A stretch of 64,000 bases of DNA from Lachnospiraceae bacterium. Its GTDB lineage: Bacteria > Bacillota > Clostridia > Lachnospirales > Lachnospiraceae. The notes below the pieces were generated by a model that ran no database searches, was not told where the DNA came from, and saw only the letters and a program-made list of their open reading frames with translations. The stretch is from the NCBI GenBank assembly GCA_902381685.1, contig LR698958.1, positions 807,672-871,671 on the forward strand, written 5' to 3'. Shown one piece after another: positions 53,787-62,434 of the stretch. The position numbers and the translations under genes were made by a program. Within the stretch, counting starts at the first letter, position 1, and each line of letters opens with the position of its first letter.

Positions 53787-54666
53787 CGAGTTAAGAGAAG
53801 CAAAAGTGACGGAGATAGAAAACATTCTAAGAAAATATTTACCGGATTCTTCGGGACATCAGGAAAAGATTATGGAAGCTATGGAATATAATCTTATGGC
53901 GGGAGGAAAAAGAATCCGCCCAATGCTGATGAAAGAAACATACGAAATGTTTGGAGGAACAGGGAAAATTATAGAGCCGTTTATGGCGGCAATAGAGATG
54001 ATTCACACGTATTCCCTGATTCACGACGACCTTCCGGCTATGGATAACGATGATTACAGAAGGGGAAGAAAGACAACCCATATCGTATATGGCGAGGCAA
54101 TGGGCATACTGGCGGGAGATGCTTTGCTAAATTATGCTTTCGAGACAGCGTCAGAGGCATTTGATATGGACAGGGACAACGGTTACCTGATCGGAAAGGC
54201 GCTTCAGATTCTTGGAAGAAAAGCGGGAATTTACGGCATGATAGGCGGACAGGTGGTTGATGTGGCGGCATCGGGAAAAGCGGTGGATAAAGATGTTCTG
54301 GATTTTATTTATGATTTAAAAACCGGCGCGTTGATTGAGGCGTCTATGATGATTGGAGCAATTTTAGCAGGAGCGACGGAGCAAGAGGTGAAAATCATAG
54401 AAAGCGCGGCAAAAAAGGTGGGATTGGCATTCCAGATTCAGGACGATATTTTAGATGTCACAAGTACGAAAGAGGTGCTTGGGAAACCGATACACAGCGA
54501 TGAAAAAAATGAAAAGACAACTTATGTAACATTAGAAGGATTTGATCAGGCAAAAGAGCAGGTGGAAATACTTTCGACAGAGGCGATTGATTTGATGAAA
54601 GGATTGAACAGAGAAAATCTGTATTTGATGACTCTTTTGGAAAAATTGATTTACAGGGAAAAATAA
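53776..54666 (+). CDS. ispA: Polyprenyl diphosphate synthase (farnesyl/geranyl type)
   Basis: 296 residues. First aspartate-rich motif SLIHDDLPAMDNDDYRRGR (DDxxxxD type for short-chain synthases), second QIQDDILD, with GGKRIRPML earlier for the IPP site. Makes farnesyl diphosphate from IPP and DMAPP. It overlaps xseB and is followed by dxs after 12 bases, so the first and a later step of the isoprenoid pathway are coexpressed. Confidence 0.95.
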   Translation: MNFNELREAKVTEIENILRKYLPDSSGHQEKIMEAMEYNLMAGGKRIRPMLMKETYEMFGGTGKIIEPFMAAIEMIHTYSLIHDDLPAMDNDDYRRGRKTTHIVYGEAMGILAGDALLNYAFETASEAFDMDRDNGYLIGKALQILGRKAGIYGMIGGQVVDVAASGKAVDKDVLDFIYDLKTGALIEASMMIGAILAGATEQEVKIIESAAKKVGLAFQIQDDILDVTSTKEVLGKPIHSDEKNEKTTYVTLEGFDQAKEQVEILSTEAIDLMKGLNRENLYLMTLLEKLIYREK

Positions 54667-54678
54667 AGGAGTACGCAT

Positions 54679-56544
54679 ATGGTACTGGAGCGAATTCAAA
54701 AAGAAAATGATATAAAAAAACTGAATGGGCAGGAACTTTCTGTTTTGGCAGACGAGATTCGCACATTTCTCATTGAAAAGATTAGTGTTACGGGGGGACA
54801 TTTAGCTTCCAATTTAGGAGTGGTCGAACTTACAATGGCTATGCATCTGGCGTTTGACCTTCCGCAGGATAGAATGATTTGGGACGTAGGTCATCAGGCG
54901 TACACACATAAACTGCTGACAGGAAGAAAAGCGGGTTTTGATGATTTGCGAAAACACGGAGGAATGAGCGGATTTCCGAAGAGAAAAGAAAGTGATTGCG
55001 ATGCTTTTGACACAGGTCACAGTTCCACATCTATATCTGCGGGGCTTGGATATGTGGAGGCAAGGGAAATCCTGGGGGAGAAACACCATGTGATTTCCGT
55101 GATAGGTGACGGTTCTCTGACAGGAGGAATGGCATACGAAGCGTTGAATAATGCTTCCCACCTGAATAGTAATTTCATTATTGTGCTGAATGACAATAAT
55201 ATGTCCATTTCCCCAAATGTAGGGGGAATGTCCAAATATCTTGACAGTCTTCGCACAGCAGACGCTTATACGGGATTGAAAAAAGGAGTGGAATCAGCGT
55301 TAAAGCAAGTTCCTGTTGCAGGGAAACCTTTAGTTTCACATTTAAAGAAAACAAAAAGCAGTATCAAACAACTTTTTGTGCCGGGAATGTTTTTTGAAGA
55401 TATGGGAATTACCTATCTCGGACCGATAGACGGACATGACATAAAAGCGTTGTACAGAACTTTTGAGGAAGCGAAAAAATTAAATAATGCCGTGCTGGTA
55501 CACGTTATTACGAAAAAAGGGAAAGGGTATCTTCCTGCGGAAGAGTTTCCTTCTAAATTCCACGGGACGGGGCCGTTTGCAATTGAGACAGGAGAATCGC
55601 TGGAGAAGAAGAAAAAAGACACATATACGGACGTTTTTGGAAAAGTGATGTGTGATTTGGCGGCAAAAGATTCTAAAGTTGTGGCAATTACGGCGGCGAT
55701 GTCAGACGGAACGGGACTTTCCGAATTTTCCCGCAGATATAAAAAACGATTTTTTGATGTGGGTATAGCGGAAGAACATGCCGTGACTTTTGCGGCAGGG
55801 CTGGCAGCGGGAGGATTAAAGCCAGTATTTGCGGTGTACTCTTCTTTTTTACAGAGAGCGTATGATCAGTTGATTCACGATGTGGCACTGCAGAATTTAC
55901 CTGTCGTGTTTGCGGTAGACAGAGCGGGAATCGTAGGAAACGATGGAGAAACGCATCAGGGTATTTTTGATTTGTCGTTTTTGTCAAGTATTCCAAACAT
56001 GACAATTATCTCTCCGAAAAATCGTTGGGAACTGGCGGATATGATTCGCTATGCGATTCAGTATGAAGCGCCGATTGCCATACGATATCCGAGAGGAACA
56101 GCCTACACGGGATTAAAAGAATATCGTAAGCCGATTGCGTTTAAAACGAGTGAGACAATTTACGAAGAGGACGGCATTGCCATTTTCTCTGTCGGACATA
56201 TGATGGAAGTGGCGGAAAAAGTGCGGGAGAGATTAAAAGCAACCGGTTACAACTGCAGTCTGATTAACAGCCGGTTTGTCAAACCGATTGATGAACATAT
56301 TTTGGAAGAGATGGCAGAAGAACATACGTTATTTGTAACAATTGAGGAAAATGTTCTGTCAGGCGGCTACGGTGAAAAGGTGCAGGATTATGTGATGGAG
56401 CAGCAACTTTCCGTGGAAGTATTGAAAATAGGTGTTCCTGATGAATATGTGGAACACGGAAACATAGATGTTTTGCGAAAAGAGATTATGTTAGATGAAG
56501 AATCAATTGTAAAACAGATTATTACACAGTATATTGGGAGATAA
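54679..56544 (+). CDS. dxs: 1-Deoxy-D-xylulose-5-phosphate synthase
   Basis: 621 residues; thiamine-diphosphate enzyme that joins pyruvate and glyceraldehyde 3-phosphate, first step of the MEP pathway. VTGGHLASNLGVVELTMAMH in parts, ThDP motif IGDGSLTGGMAYEALNNA, DNNMSISPNVGG, and the second half with FDVGIAEEHAVTFAAGLAAGG in parts, VFAVDRAGIVGNDGETHQG, and the transketolase C domain. Start ATG 54679 follows a AAGGAG. Confidence 0.97.
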   Translation: MVLERIQKENDIKKLNGQELSVLADEIRTFLIEKISVTGGHLASNLGVVELTMAMHLAFDLPQDRMIWDVGHQAYTHKLLTGRKAGFDDLRKHGGMSGFPKRKESDCDAFDTGHSSTSISAGLGYVEAREILGEKHHVISVIGDGSLTGGMAYEALNNASHLNSNFIIVLNDNNMSISPNVGGMSKYLDSLRTADAYTGLKKGVESALKQVPVAGKPLVSHLKKTKSSIKQLFVPGMFFEDMGITYLGPIDGHDIKALYRTFEEAKKLNNAVLVHVITKKGKGYLPAEEFPSKFHGTGPFAIETGESLEKKKKDTYTDVFGKVMCDLAAKDSKVVAITAAMSDGTGLSEFSRRYKKRFFDVGIAEEHAVTFAAGLAAGGLKPVFAVYSSFLQRAYDQLIHDVALQNLPVVFAVDRAGIVGNDGETHQGIFDLSFLSSIPNMTIISPKNRWELADMIRYAIQYEAPIAIRYPRGTAYTGLKEYRKPIAFKTSETIYEEDGIAIFSVGHMMEVAEKVRERLKATGYNCSLINSRFVKPIDEHILEEMAEEHTLFVTIEENVLSGGYGEKVQDYVMEQQLSVEVLKIGVPDEYVEHGNIDVLRKEIMLDEESIVKQIITQYIGR

Positions 56545-56552
56545 GAAAGAGA

Positions 56553-57362
56553 ATGAAAGAACGTTTAGATGTATTGCTTGTAAAGAGAAATTTAGTGGAA
56601 TCCAGAGAGAAGGCTAAAGCGATTATTATGTCCGGAAATGTATTTGTGGAAGGAGAGAGAGAGGATAAAGCAGGTACAACCTTTTCGGACGAGGTACAGA
56701 TTGAAATAAAAGGGCATACGCTGCCATATGTAAGCAGAGGCGGATTAAAACTGGAAAAAGCAGTTGCAAACTTTGATGTAGATTTGGAAGGAAAAGTGTG
56801 TACCGATGTAGGTTCTTCTACAGGAGGATTTACGGACTGTATGCTCCAAAATGGCGCGAAAAAAGTGTTTGCCATCGATGTGGGAAGAGGGCAGTTAGCG
56901 TGGAAACTCAGACAGGACGACAGGGTTATCTGCATGGAAAAGACAAATATACGCTATGTGGCACCTGAAGATTTGGGAGAAAGAATTGATTTCTCTTCCA
57001 TAGATGTTTCTTTTATCTCTCTGACAAAAGTCTTACTGCCTATCCGAAATTATTTAAAGGAAGACGGTCAGATCGTGGCTCTGATAAAACCACAGTTTGA
57101 GGCGGGAAGAGAAAAAGTAGGGAAAAAAGGCGTTGTGCGGGAGAAAAGCACACACCATGAAGTAATTGAAACTGTTGTATCCTATGCGGTATCCATTGGA
57201 TTTAAAGTGTTAAATATTGACTTTTCACCAATCAAAGGACCGGAAGGAAACATTGAATATTTACTTCACATTCAAAAGACAGAGAATGCGGGAACACTGG
57301 AAGACGTTGATGTTGATTTAAAAAGTGTTGTGGATAATGCGTTCGATACATTAGCAAAATAA
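56553..57362 (+). CDS. tlyA: TlyA-family rRNA 2'-O-methyltransferase
   Basis: 269 residues: N-terminal S4 RNA-binding domain (ERLDVLLVKRNLVESREKAKAIIMSGNVFV in parts) and an FtsJ-like methyltransferase domain with SAM motif DVGSSTGGFTDCMLQ, the DVGRGQLAW stretch and catalytic lysines/aspartates (SFISLTKVL, LIKPQFEAGREKVGKKG in parts). TlyA of Mycobacterium methylates 16S and 23S rRNA cytidines; the Firmicute relative YqxC stands at the same place in the operon. Older name hemolysin A. Confidence 0.94.
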   Translation: MKERLDVLLVKRNLVESREKAKAIIMSGNVFVEGEREDKAGTTFSDEVQIEIKGHTLPYVSRGGLKLEKAVANFDVDLEGKVCTDVGSSTGGFTDCMLQNGAKKVFAIDVGRGQLAWKLRQDDRVICMEKTNIRYVAPEDLGERIDFSSIDVSFISLTKVLLPIRNYLKEDGQIVALIKPQFEAGREKVGKKGVVREKSTHHEVIETVVSYAVSIGFKVLNIDFSPIKGPEGNIEYLLHIQKTENAGTLEDVDVDLKSVVDNAFDTLAK

Positions 57363-57375
57363 GGGCGTGTAAATC

Positions 57376-58185
57376 ATGGATAAATTTTATGTTATCACAA
57401 ACCATACAAAAGATGAGAACTATGAGGTAACAAGAGCGATTAAAAAATATATAGAGGATAAAGGGAAAATATGTATACTGGACAGTGAACGGACAATTCC
57501 CGATGATACGGAAGGGGTGCTAGTCATTGGCGGAGATGGGACGCTGATTCAGGCGTCAAGGGAATTGCTGGATAAAAAAATGCAACTGATCGGCATCAAT
57601 TTGGGAACACTCGGATATTTGACCGAAATAGAGATGCAGACAGTTTATCCGGCGCTTGACAGTTTGATTGAAGATAAGTATACAGTGGAAGAAAGAATGC
57701 TGCTAAAGGGAATTCTGCCAAACGGAAGAGAAGATGTTGCGTTAAATGATATCATTGTAACCCGTTATGGTTCTCTGCGGCTGATTGCTTTTCGCGTATA
57801 TGTAAATGGGGAATTACTTAACACATATCAGGCGGACGGAATTATCCTCTCCACACCTACGGGTTCAACGGCATACAATTTGTCTGCGGGGGGACCGATT
57901 GTGGAGCCTACGGCATCACTGATTGTATTGACACCGATTTGTTCGCATGCTCTAAATACGAGCAGTATTATATTATCGGTGGAAGATGAGATCGTTATTG
58001 AAATTGGAAGCAGAAGAGAGAATGAAGTGGAAGAAGCGGTGGTTGCCTTTGATGGAACGGACATCTTAAAGATGCGGACGGGGGAACGAATACGAGTAAA
58101 AAAAGCAGATGAAACAATGAAACTAATGAAGATAAATCAAGTGAGTTTTTTAGAAACGCTTAGAAGAAAAATGAAAGGAAACTAA
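57376..58185 (+). CDS. nadK: NAD kinase
   Basis: 269 residues. Family motifs: GGDGT in LVIGGDGTLIQASREL, GINLGTLGYLTEIE, LNDIIVTR, YQADGIILSTPTGSTAYNLSAGGPIVEP in parts. Phosphorylates NAD to NADP. Follows tlyA by 13 bases; argR starts 2 bases after it. Confidence 0.96.
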   Translation: MDKFYVITNHTKDENYEVTRAIKKYIEDKGKICILDSERTIPDDTEGVLVIGGDGTLIQASRELLDKKMQLIGINLGTLGYLTEIEMQTVYPALDSLIEDKYTVEERMLLKGILPNGREDVALNDIIVTRYGSLRLIAFRVYVNGELLNTYQADGIILSTPTGSTAYNLSAGGPIVEPTASLIVLTPICSHALNTSSIILSVEDEIVIEIGSRRENEVEEAVVAFDGTDILKMRTGERIRVKKADETMKLMKINQVSFLETLRRKMKGN

Positions 58186-58187
58186 AA

Positions 58188-58640
58188 ATGAAAGTAAACA
58201 GACATGCGAAAATCGTAGAACTGATTCACAAATATGATATTGAAACCCAGGAAGAACTGGCGGATTACTTAAATGAAGCAGGATTTCAGGTGACACAGGC
58301 AACAGTTTCCAGAGATATTCGGGATTTGAGACTGACAAAAGTACCCACAGGCACGGGAAAACAAAAGTATATCGTACTCCGCACACCAGATGAAGACTTG
58401 AGGGACAAATATCGCAGGGTCTTGCAGGACGGTTATATTTCCATGGATAAAGCGCAAAACATTCTTGTTATCAAGACGGTTCCCGGAATGGCGATGGCTG
58501 TCGCAGCAGCATTGGACGCAATGAAATGGCATGAAGTAGTGGGCTGTATCGCAGGAGACGATACGATTATGTGCGCAATACGAAGTGAGGACGCGACGAC
58601 AGAAGTGATGGAGAAAATCAGCAAGATTGTTTTTCAATAG
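58188..58640 (+). CDS. argR: Arginine repressor ArgR (AhrC)
   Basis: 150 residues: N-terminal winged helix (KIVELIHKYDIETQEELADYLNEAGFQVTQATVSRDIRDLRL in parts) and C-terminal hexamerisation/arginine-binding domain with GCIAGDDTIMCAIRSED. In Bacillus the homologue AhrC sits in the same place before recN. argS elsewhere in the window is not obviously preceded by ARG boxes. Confidence 0.96.
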   Translation: MKVNRHAKIVELIHKYDIETQEELADYLNEAGFQVTQATVSRDIRDLRLTKVPTGTGKQKYIVLRTPDEDLRDKYRRVLQDGYISMDKAQNILVIKTVPGMAMAVAAALDAMKWHEVVGCIAGDDTIMCAIRSEDATTEVMEKISKIVFQ

Positions 58641-58649
58641 GAGAAAAGA

Positions 58650-60326
58650 ATGTTACAAAATTTACACATAAAAAATCTTGCCCTGATTGATGAGATTGAG
58701 GTCGATTTTGAAGAAGGTCTGAATATACTGACAGGGGAAACCGGTGCGGGAAAATCTATTATTTTGGGTTCTGTTCATTTGGCGCTCGGCGGGAAATATA
58801 ATGCCGATATGCTGAGAAAAGGGGCGTCATACGGACTGGTGGAACTGACCTTTCAAATCAGGGAAGAAGAATGCAAAGAAGCGTTGGAAAAACTGGATAT
58901 ATTCCCGGAAGAAAATGAAGTTGTATTCAGCCGTAAATTAATGGAGGGACGCAGTGTCAGCAGAATTAACGGAGAGACTGTTTCGATAAACAAAGTGAAA
59001 GAAGCAGCAGGTATACTGATTGACATTCACGGACAACATGAGCATCAATCCTTATTATATAAGAAAAATCATTTGGATATATTAGATGCTTTCGCAAAAG
59101 AGGATATTTCCGAGCTGAAAGCGGAGGTAAAGAGAAAGTATACTGTGTACAAAGCGCTCAGGGAAGAAGTTGAACAGGCGAAAACTGATGAAGCGGAAAG
59201 GGCAAAAGAGATAGATTTTATTCAGTTTGAAGTGGCACAGATTCGTGATGCGGGGTTAAAGCCGGGAGAAGACAGTGATTTGGAAGAACAGTATAAAAAG
59301 ATGATAAATGGCAAGAGAATTGTGGAGAATGTAGATGAAGTTGCCGGATATATGGGCGCATATGACGGGAATGGAATTAGCGACATGTTGAACAGGGCAA
59401 TTCGCTGTTTGGGAGAAATTTCTCATATGGATACTTCCGTTGCCGCATTGCACGGACAACTTTCGGACGTGGACAACCTGTTGAATGACTTTAACAGGGA
59501 ACTGTCCGAATACAGACATACGCTGGAGTTTTCTGAGGAAGAGTTTTATGAGACGGAAACAAGGCTGAATGAAATCAACAGATTGAAAGCAAAATATGGA
59601 CAGACAATCGAGGAAATTCTCCGCTATTGCGAGGAGAAAGAAAATCGTTTAGAGAGATTAAATGATTACGACAATTATGTGGAGCAGTTGCAGAAAAAAT
59701 ATCGTGCGGCAGAGAAAGAACTGGAGAAAGTAACGGAAGAATTGTCGGAGGGACGAAAGAAAGCAGCGACTTTATTGAGGGACGCCATTGAGGAAGGGCT
59801 TTTGGAACTAAACTTTTTGGAAGTACGGTTTGAGATTGCTTTTGAAGAGATGAAGGAGTTTACCGCCAACGGAAAAGATGCCGTTGAATTTTTGATTTCC
59901 ATGAACCCGGGAGAAATGGTGAAACCATTGGGAGAAGTGGCGTCAGGTGGTGAACTGTCGAGAATTATGCTTGCGATTAAAACAGTTCTTGCCGATAAAG
60001 ATGCAATAGAAACATTAATTTTTGATGAGATAGATGTGGGAATAAGCGGACGTACCGCTCAGAAAGTTTCCGAAAAAATGTGTGTTATAGGGCGAAAGCA
60101 CCAGGTGATTTGTATCACTCACCTTGCGCAGATTGCGGCCATGGCTGACACTCATTTTGCCATTGAAAAAAAGGTAGAAGGTGGAAAAACAAAAACAGAG
60201 ATTACAAAATTGTCGGAAGAACAATCCGTACAGGAATTGTCAAGAATTCTCGGAGGTGCAAAAATTACGGACAAAGTTATCGAAAATGCCGTTGAGATGA
60301 AAAAACTTGCTTTAAATGTTAAATAG
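58650..60326 (+). CDS. recN: DNA repair protein RecN
   Basis: 558 residues, SMC-like ATPase acting at double-strand breaks. Walker A GETGAGKSIILGS, long central coiled coil (about 155-380, shorter than SMC), signature VASGGELSRIMLAIKTVL and Walker B LIFDEIDVGISGRTAQKV in parts. Starts 9 bases after argR. It ends just before a terminator shared with the spoIVB promoter. Confidence 0.96.
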   Translation: MLQNLHIKNLALIDEIEVDFEEGLNILTGETGAGKSIILGSVHLALGGKYNADMLRKGASYGLVELTFQIREEECKEALEKLDIFPEENEVVFSRKLMEGRSVSRINGETVSINKVKEAAGILIDIHGQHEHQSLLYKKNHLDILDAFAKEDISELKAEVKRKYTVYKALREEVEQAKTDEAERAKEIDFIQFEVAQIRDAGLKPGEDSDLEEQYKKMINGKRIVENVDEVAGYMGAYDGNGISDMLNRAIRCLGEISHMDTSVAALHGQLSDVDNLLNDFNRELSEYRHTLEFSEEEFYETETRLNEINRLKAKYGQTIEEILRYCEEKENRLERLNDYDNYVEQLQKKYRAAEKELEKVTEELSEGRKKAATLLRDAIEEGLLELNFLEVRFEIAFEEMKEFTANGKDAVEFLISMNPGEMVKPLGEVASGGELSRIMLAIKTVLADKDAIETLIFDEIDVGISGRTAQKVSEKMCVIGRKHQVICITHLAQIAAMADTHFAIEKKVEGGKTKTEITKLSEEQSVQELSRILGGAKITDKVIENAVEMKKLALNVK

Positions 60327-60331
60327 TGCCA

Positions 60332-60360
60332 GTGTAAAAAAAATAAAGATTCACATACTA
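60332..60360 (+). promoter_or_regulatory. Candidate forespore SigG promoter of spoIVB
   Basis: CATACTA (60354-60360) matches the SigG/SigF-type -10 CATWMTA exactly; GTGTA (60332-60336) is 17 bases upstream and matches the -35 GMATR at three of five positions. Bacillus spoIVB is transcribed by SigF and SigG. Confidence 0.5.
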
Positions 60361-60393
60361 AAACAGATATTCAAAAAGAGTATCTGTTTTTTT
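60361..60393 (+). terminator. Terminator of recN, overlapping the spoIVB start region
   Basis: AAACAGATA (60361-60369), 11-base loop, TATCTGTTT (60381-60389), then TTTT. Perfect 9-base-pair stem. Confidence 0.85.
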
Positions 60394-60417
60394 ACTATTT
60401 TTAAGGAGGTACAAACA

Positions 60418-61473
60418 GTGAGAAAATACTGGTATCGCAGGTGTCTTATCATTATTCTTGTGTTTACAATGGCTATGGGGAGCGGAATGCTCATTACGGA
60501 ACAGCAGCGCAAACAGGAAGTGAGCGTGGAATCCATATCAAATGATTTACTTATTCCCGGGGGTGTGCCTGTGGGAATCTATATGGAGACGGACGGTGTG
60601 ATGGTTCTTGGAACGGAGAAGGTAAAGTCGGTGGACGGAGCAAAATATGAGCCGGCAAAAAGGCTGGTAAGACCGGGAGATTATATTCAGGAGATAGACG
60701 GGGTAAAAGTCAAAAATAAAAAGGAACTGATGGAAGAGGTGTCAAAGGTAAATCCTTCGGGAGTTGTGCTGAAGTTGAAGAGGGGGAAGGATACCTTGTC
60801 GGTAAAAATCCGTCCGGTAAAATGTAAAGGTAAATCATATAAACTTGGCATATGGGTTAGAGATAATACACAGGGACTGGGAACGATTACGTTTTTAAAT
60901 GGAAACAGCAAGTATGGGGCGCTGGGACACGGAATTCACGATATGGATACGGGAAAACTGCTGCAGATGTCTTCGGGAAGGCTTTATGAAACAAGTATAC
61001 AGGATATTAAAAAAGGTGTGGACGGTGAACCGGGAGGAATGGAAGGAATTATTGTCTATAATAAATACAATGTTTTAGGAAACATTGAGAAAAATACAGA
61101 GGCAGGTATTTATGGACGAATGGATACGATTCCCCAGGAATTAAAAAAACAGGAACCTTTGCGAATAGGAAAAAAAGAGGAGATTGAAGAAGGAAGTGCG
61201 ACAATCAGATGCTCGGTTGACGGAGAATTAAAGGAGTATTCCGTTCGTATTACAAAAGTTGATTTACATGAGAGGGAAGTCAACAAAGGGATTGTTCTGG
61301 AAGTAACAGATAAAGAATTACTGGAAAAAACAGGAGGGATTGTGCAGGGAATGAGCGGAAGTCCGATTATACAGAATAATAAGATTATCGGAGCGGTTAC
61401 GCATGTGTTTGTACAGGATTCGGCAAAAGGATATGGGATTTTTATTGAAAATATGCTGAGGAATGTAAAATAA
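60418..61473 (+). CDS. spoIVB: Sporulation signalling serine protease SpoIVB
   Basis: 351 residues from GTG 60418, 8 bases after AAGGAGG (60403-60409); an in-frame ATG at 60316 would overlap recN and the terminator. N-terminal membrane segment (about 9-29), a PDZ domain (about 85-140, DYIQEIDGVKVKNKKELMEEV in parts) and an S55 protease domain with ALGHGIHDMDTG (catalytic His region) and QGMSGSPIIQNNKIIGAVTHVF (catalytic Ser) in parts. In Bacillus it is secreted from the forespore and triggers processing of pro-SigK. Confidence 0.95.
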   Translation: MRKYWYRRCLIIILVFTMAMGSGMLITEQQRKQEVSVESISNDLLIPGGVPVGIYMETDGVMVLGTEKVKSVDGAKYEPAKRLVRPGDYIQEIDGVKVKNKKELMEEVSKVNPSGVVLKLKRGKDTLSVKIRPVKCKGKSYKLGIWVRDNTQGLGTITFLNGNSKYGALGHGIHDMDTGKLLQMSSGRLYETSIQDIKKGVDGEPGGMEGIIVYNKYNVLGNIEKNTEAGIYGRMDTIPQELKKQEPLRIGKKEEIEEGSATIRCSVDGELKEYSVRITKVDLHEREVNKGIVLEVTDKELLEKTGGIVQGMSGSPIIQNNKIIGAVTHVFVQDSAKGYGIFIENMLRNVK

Positions 61474-61482
61474 GAAGAAAAA

Positions 61483-61501
61483 TGTCGAAATCGTCCGACA
61501 A
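61483..61501 (+). promoter_or_regulatory. Pair of inverted Spo0A boxes before spo0A
   Basis: TGTCGAA (61483-61489) is a perfect 0A box. On the opposite strand TTGTCGGA (61501-61494) is a near match. The pair lies just before the -35 of spo0A. Confidence 0.75.
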
Positions 61502-61508
61502 TATTTTC

Positions 61509-61537
61509 TTGTATCTGCAAAATGAGTCGGATATAAT
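61509..61537 (+). promoter_or_regulatory. Promoter of spo0A
   Basis: TTGTAT (61509-61514), 17 bases, TATAAT (61532-61537). Confidence 0.65.
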
Positions 61538-61581
61538 GGGCGGGTAGTTAGATGATGATAAAAAGTAGGAGGTTTCGATTC

Positions 61582-62370
61582 ATGGGAAACTTAAATGTAG
61601 CAATCGCTGACGATAATGAGAGAATTTTGGAACTTTTAGATGAAATCATAAGTACAGACAATGAACTTACTGTTGTTGGGAAGGCGAACAATGGTGAGGA
61701 TATGTGTCACATCATCAAAAACAAAGAGCCGGACGTAGTATTATTGGATTTGATTATGCCTAAAATGGACGGAATTAGTGTGATGGAAAAGATAAATACA
61801 GACGCAAGCATAAAGAAGAGACCGGATTTTATTGTAGTGACGGCTGTGGGACAGGAGAGAATTACGGAAGATGCGTTTAGAAAAGGGGCAAATTACTATA
61901 TCATGAAACCGTTTAATAATGAAATGATTATCAATCGGATTAAAAGTACGGCAAGAGGGAGAGTAAGAGGAACAGTGCAGTCCTCCGCGCAGATTCAGCA
62001 GCCTGCTCTGACAAAAGAAAGGCTGGAAGAGTATGTGACGGACATGCTTCATGAAATCGGAATCCCTGCACATATTAAAGGATACCACTATTTGCGGGAT
62101 TCTATTTTGATGGCAGTGGACGATATGGACGTTTTGAATGCGATTACAAAAGTATTGTATCCGACAGTGGCAAAGAAACATCAGACAACGGCAAGCCGGG
62201 TGGAGCGGGCGATACGGCATGCGATAGAAGTTGCGTGGGGCAGAGGCAAACCGGATACACTTGAAGAATTGTTCGGATATACAATCAGTAATGGGAAAGG
62301 AAAGCCGACAAATTCCGAATTCATTGCATTGATTGCGGATACAATTCAATTAAAATACAAACGTAGATAA
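61582..62370 (+). CDS. spo0A: Sporulation master response regulator Spo0A
   Basis: 262 residues. Receiver domain: acidic pocket [11 protein letters not shown], phosphorylated Asp in [13 protein letters not shown], Thr in VVTAVGQ and Lys in YYIMKPF. C-terminal effector domain begins near [26 protein letters not shown] in parts; the recognition helix is [22 protein letters not shown] start at ATG 61582 (AGGAGG 61567-61572). Directly follows spoIVB, the universal arrangement in spore formers. Probably autoregulated through the 0A boxes. Confidence 0.98.
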   Translation: MGNLNVAIADDNERILELLDEIISTDNELTVVGKANNGEDMCHIIKNKEPDVVLLDLIMPKMDGISVMEKINTDASIKKRPDFIVVTAVGQERITEDAFRKGANYYIMKPFNNEMIINRIKSTARGRVRGTVQSSAQIQQPALTKERLEEYVTDMLHEIGIPAHIKGYHYLRDSILMAVDDMDVLNAITKVLYPTVAKKHQTTASRVERAIRHAIEVAWGRGKPDTLEELFGYTISNGKGKPTNSEFIALIADTIQLKYKRR

Positions 62371-62373
62371 ATC

Positions 62374-62402
62374 TTTTCAACTGGAAATAATTGCGTTATA
62401 AT
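62374..62402 (+). promoter_or_regulatory. Possible promoter of glgA
   Basis: TTTTCA (62374-62379), 17 bases, TATAAT (62397-62402). Weak -35. Confidence 0.4.
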
Positions 62403-62434
62403 ATAATTATTATGCGAAAGGTGGAGGAACGAGT

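Noticed and set aside
61741..62349. 202-codon open frame antisense to spo0A
   Set aside because: Composition rich in Cys/His/Phe/Arg and position inside a highly conserved gene mark it as a shadow.
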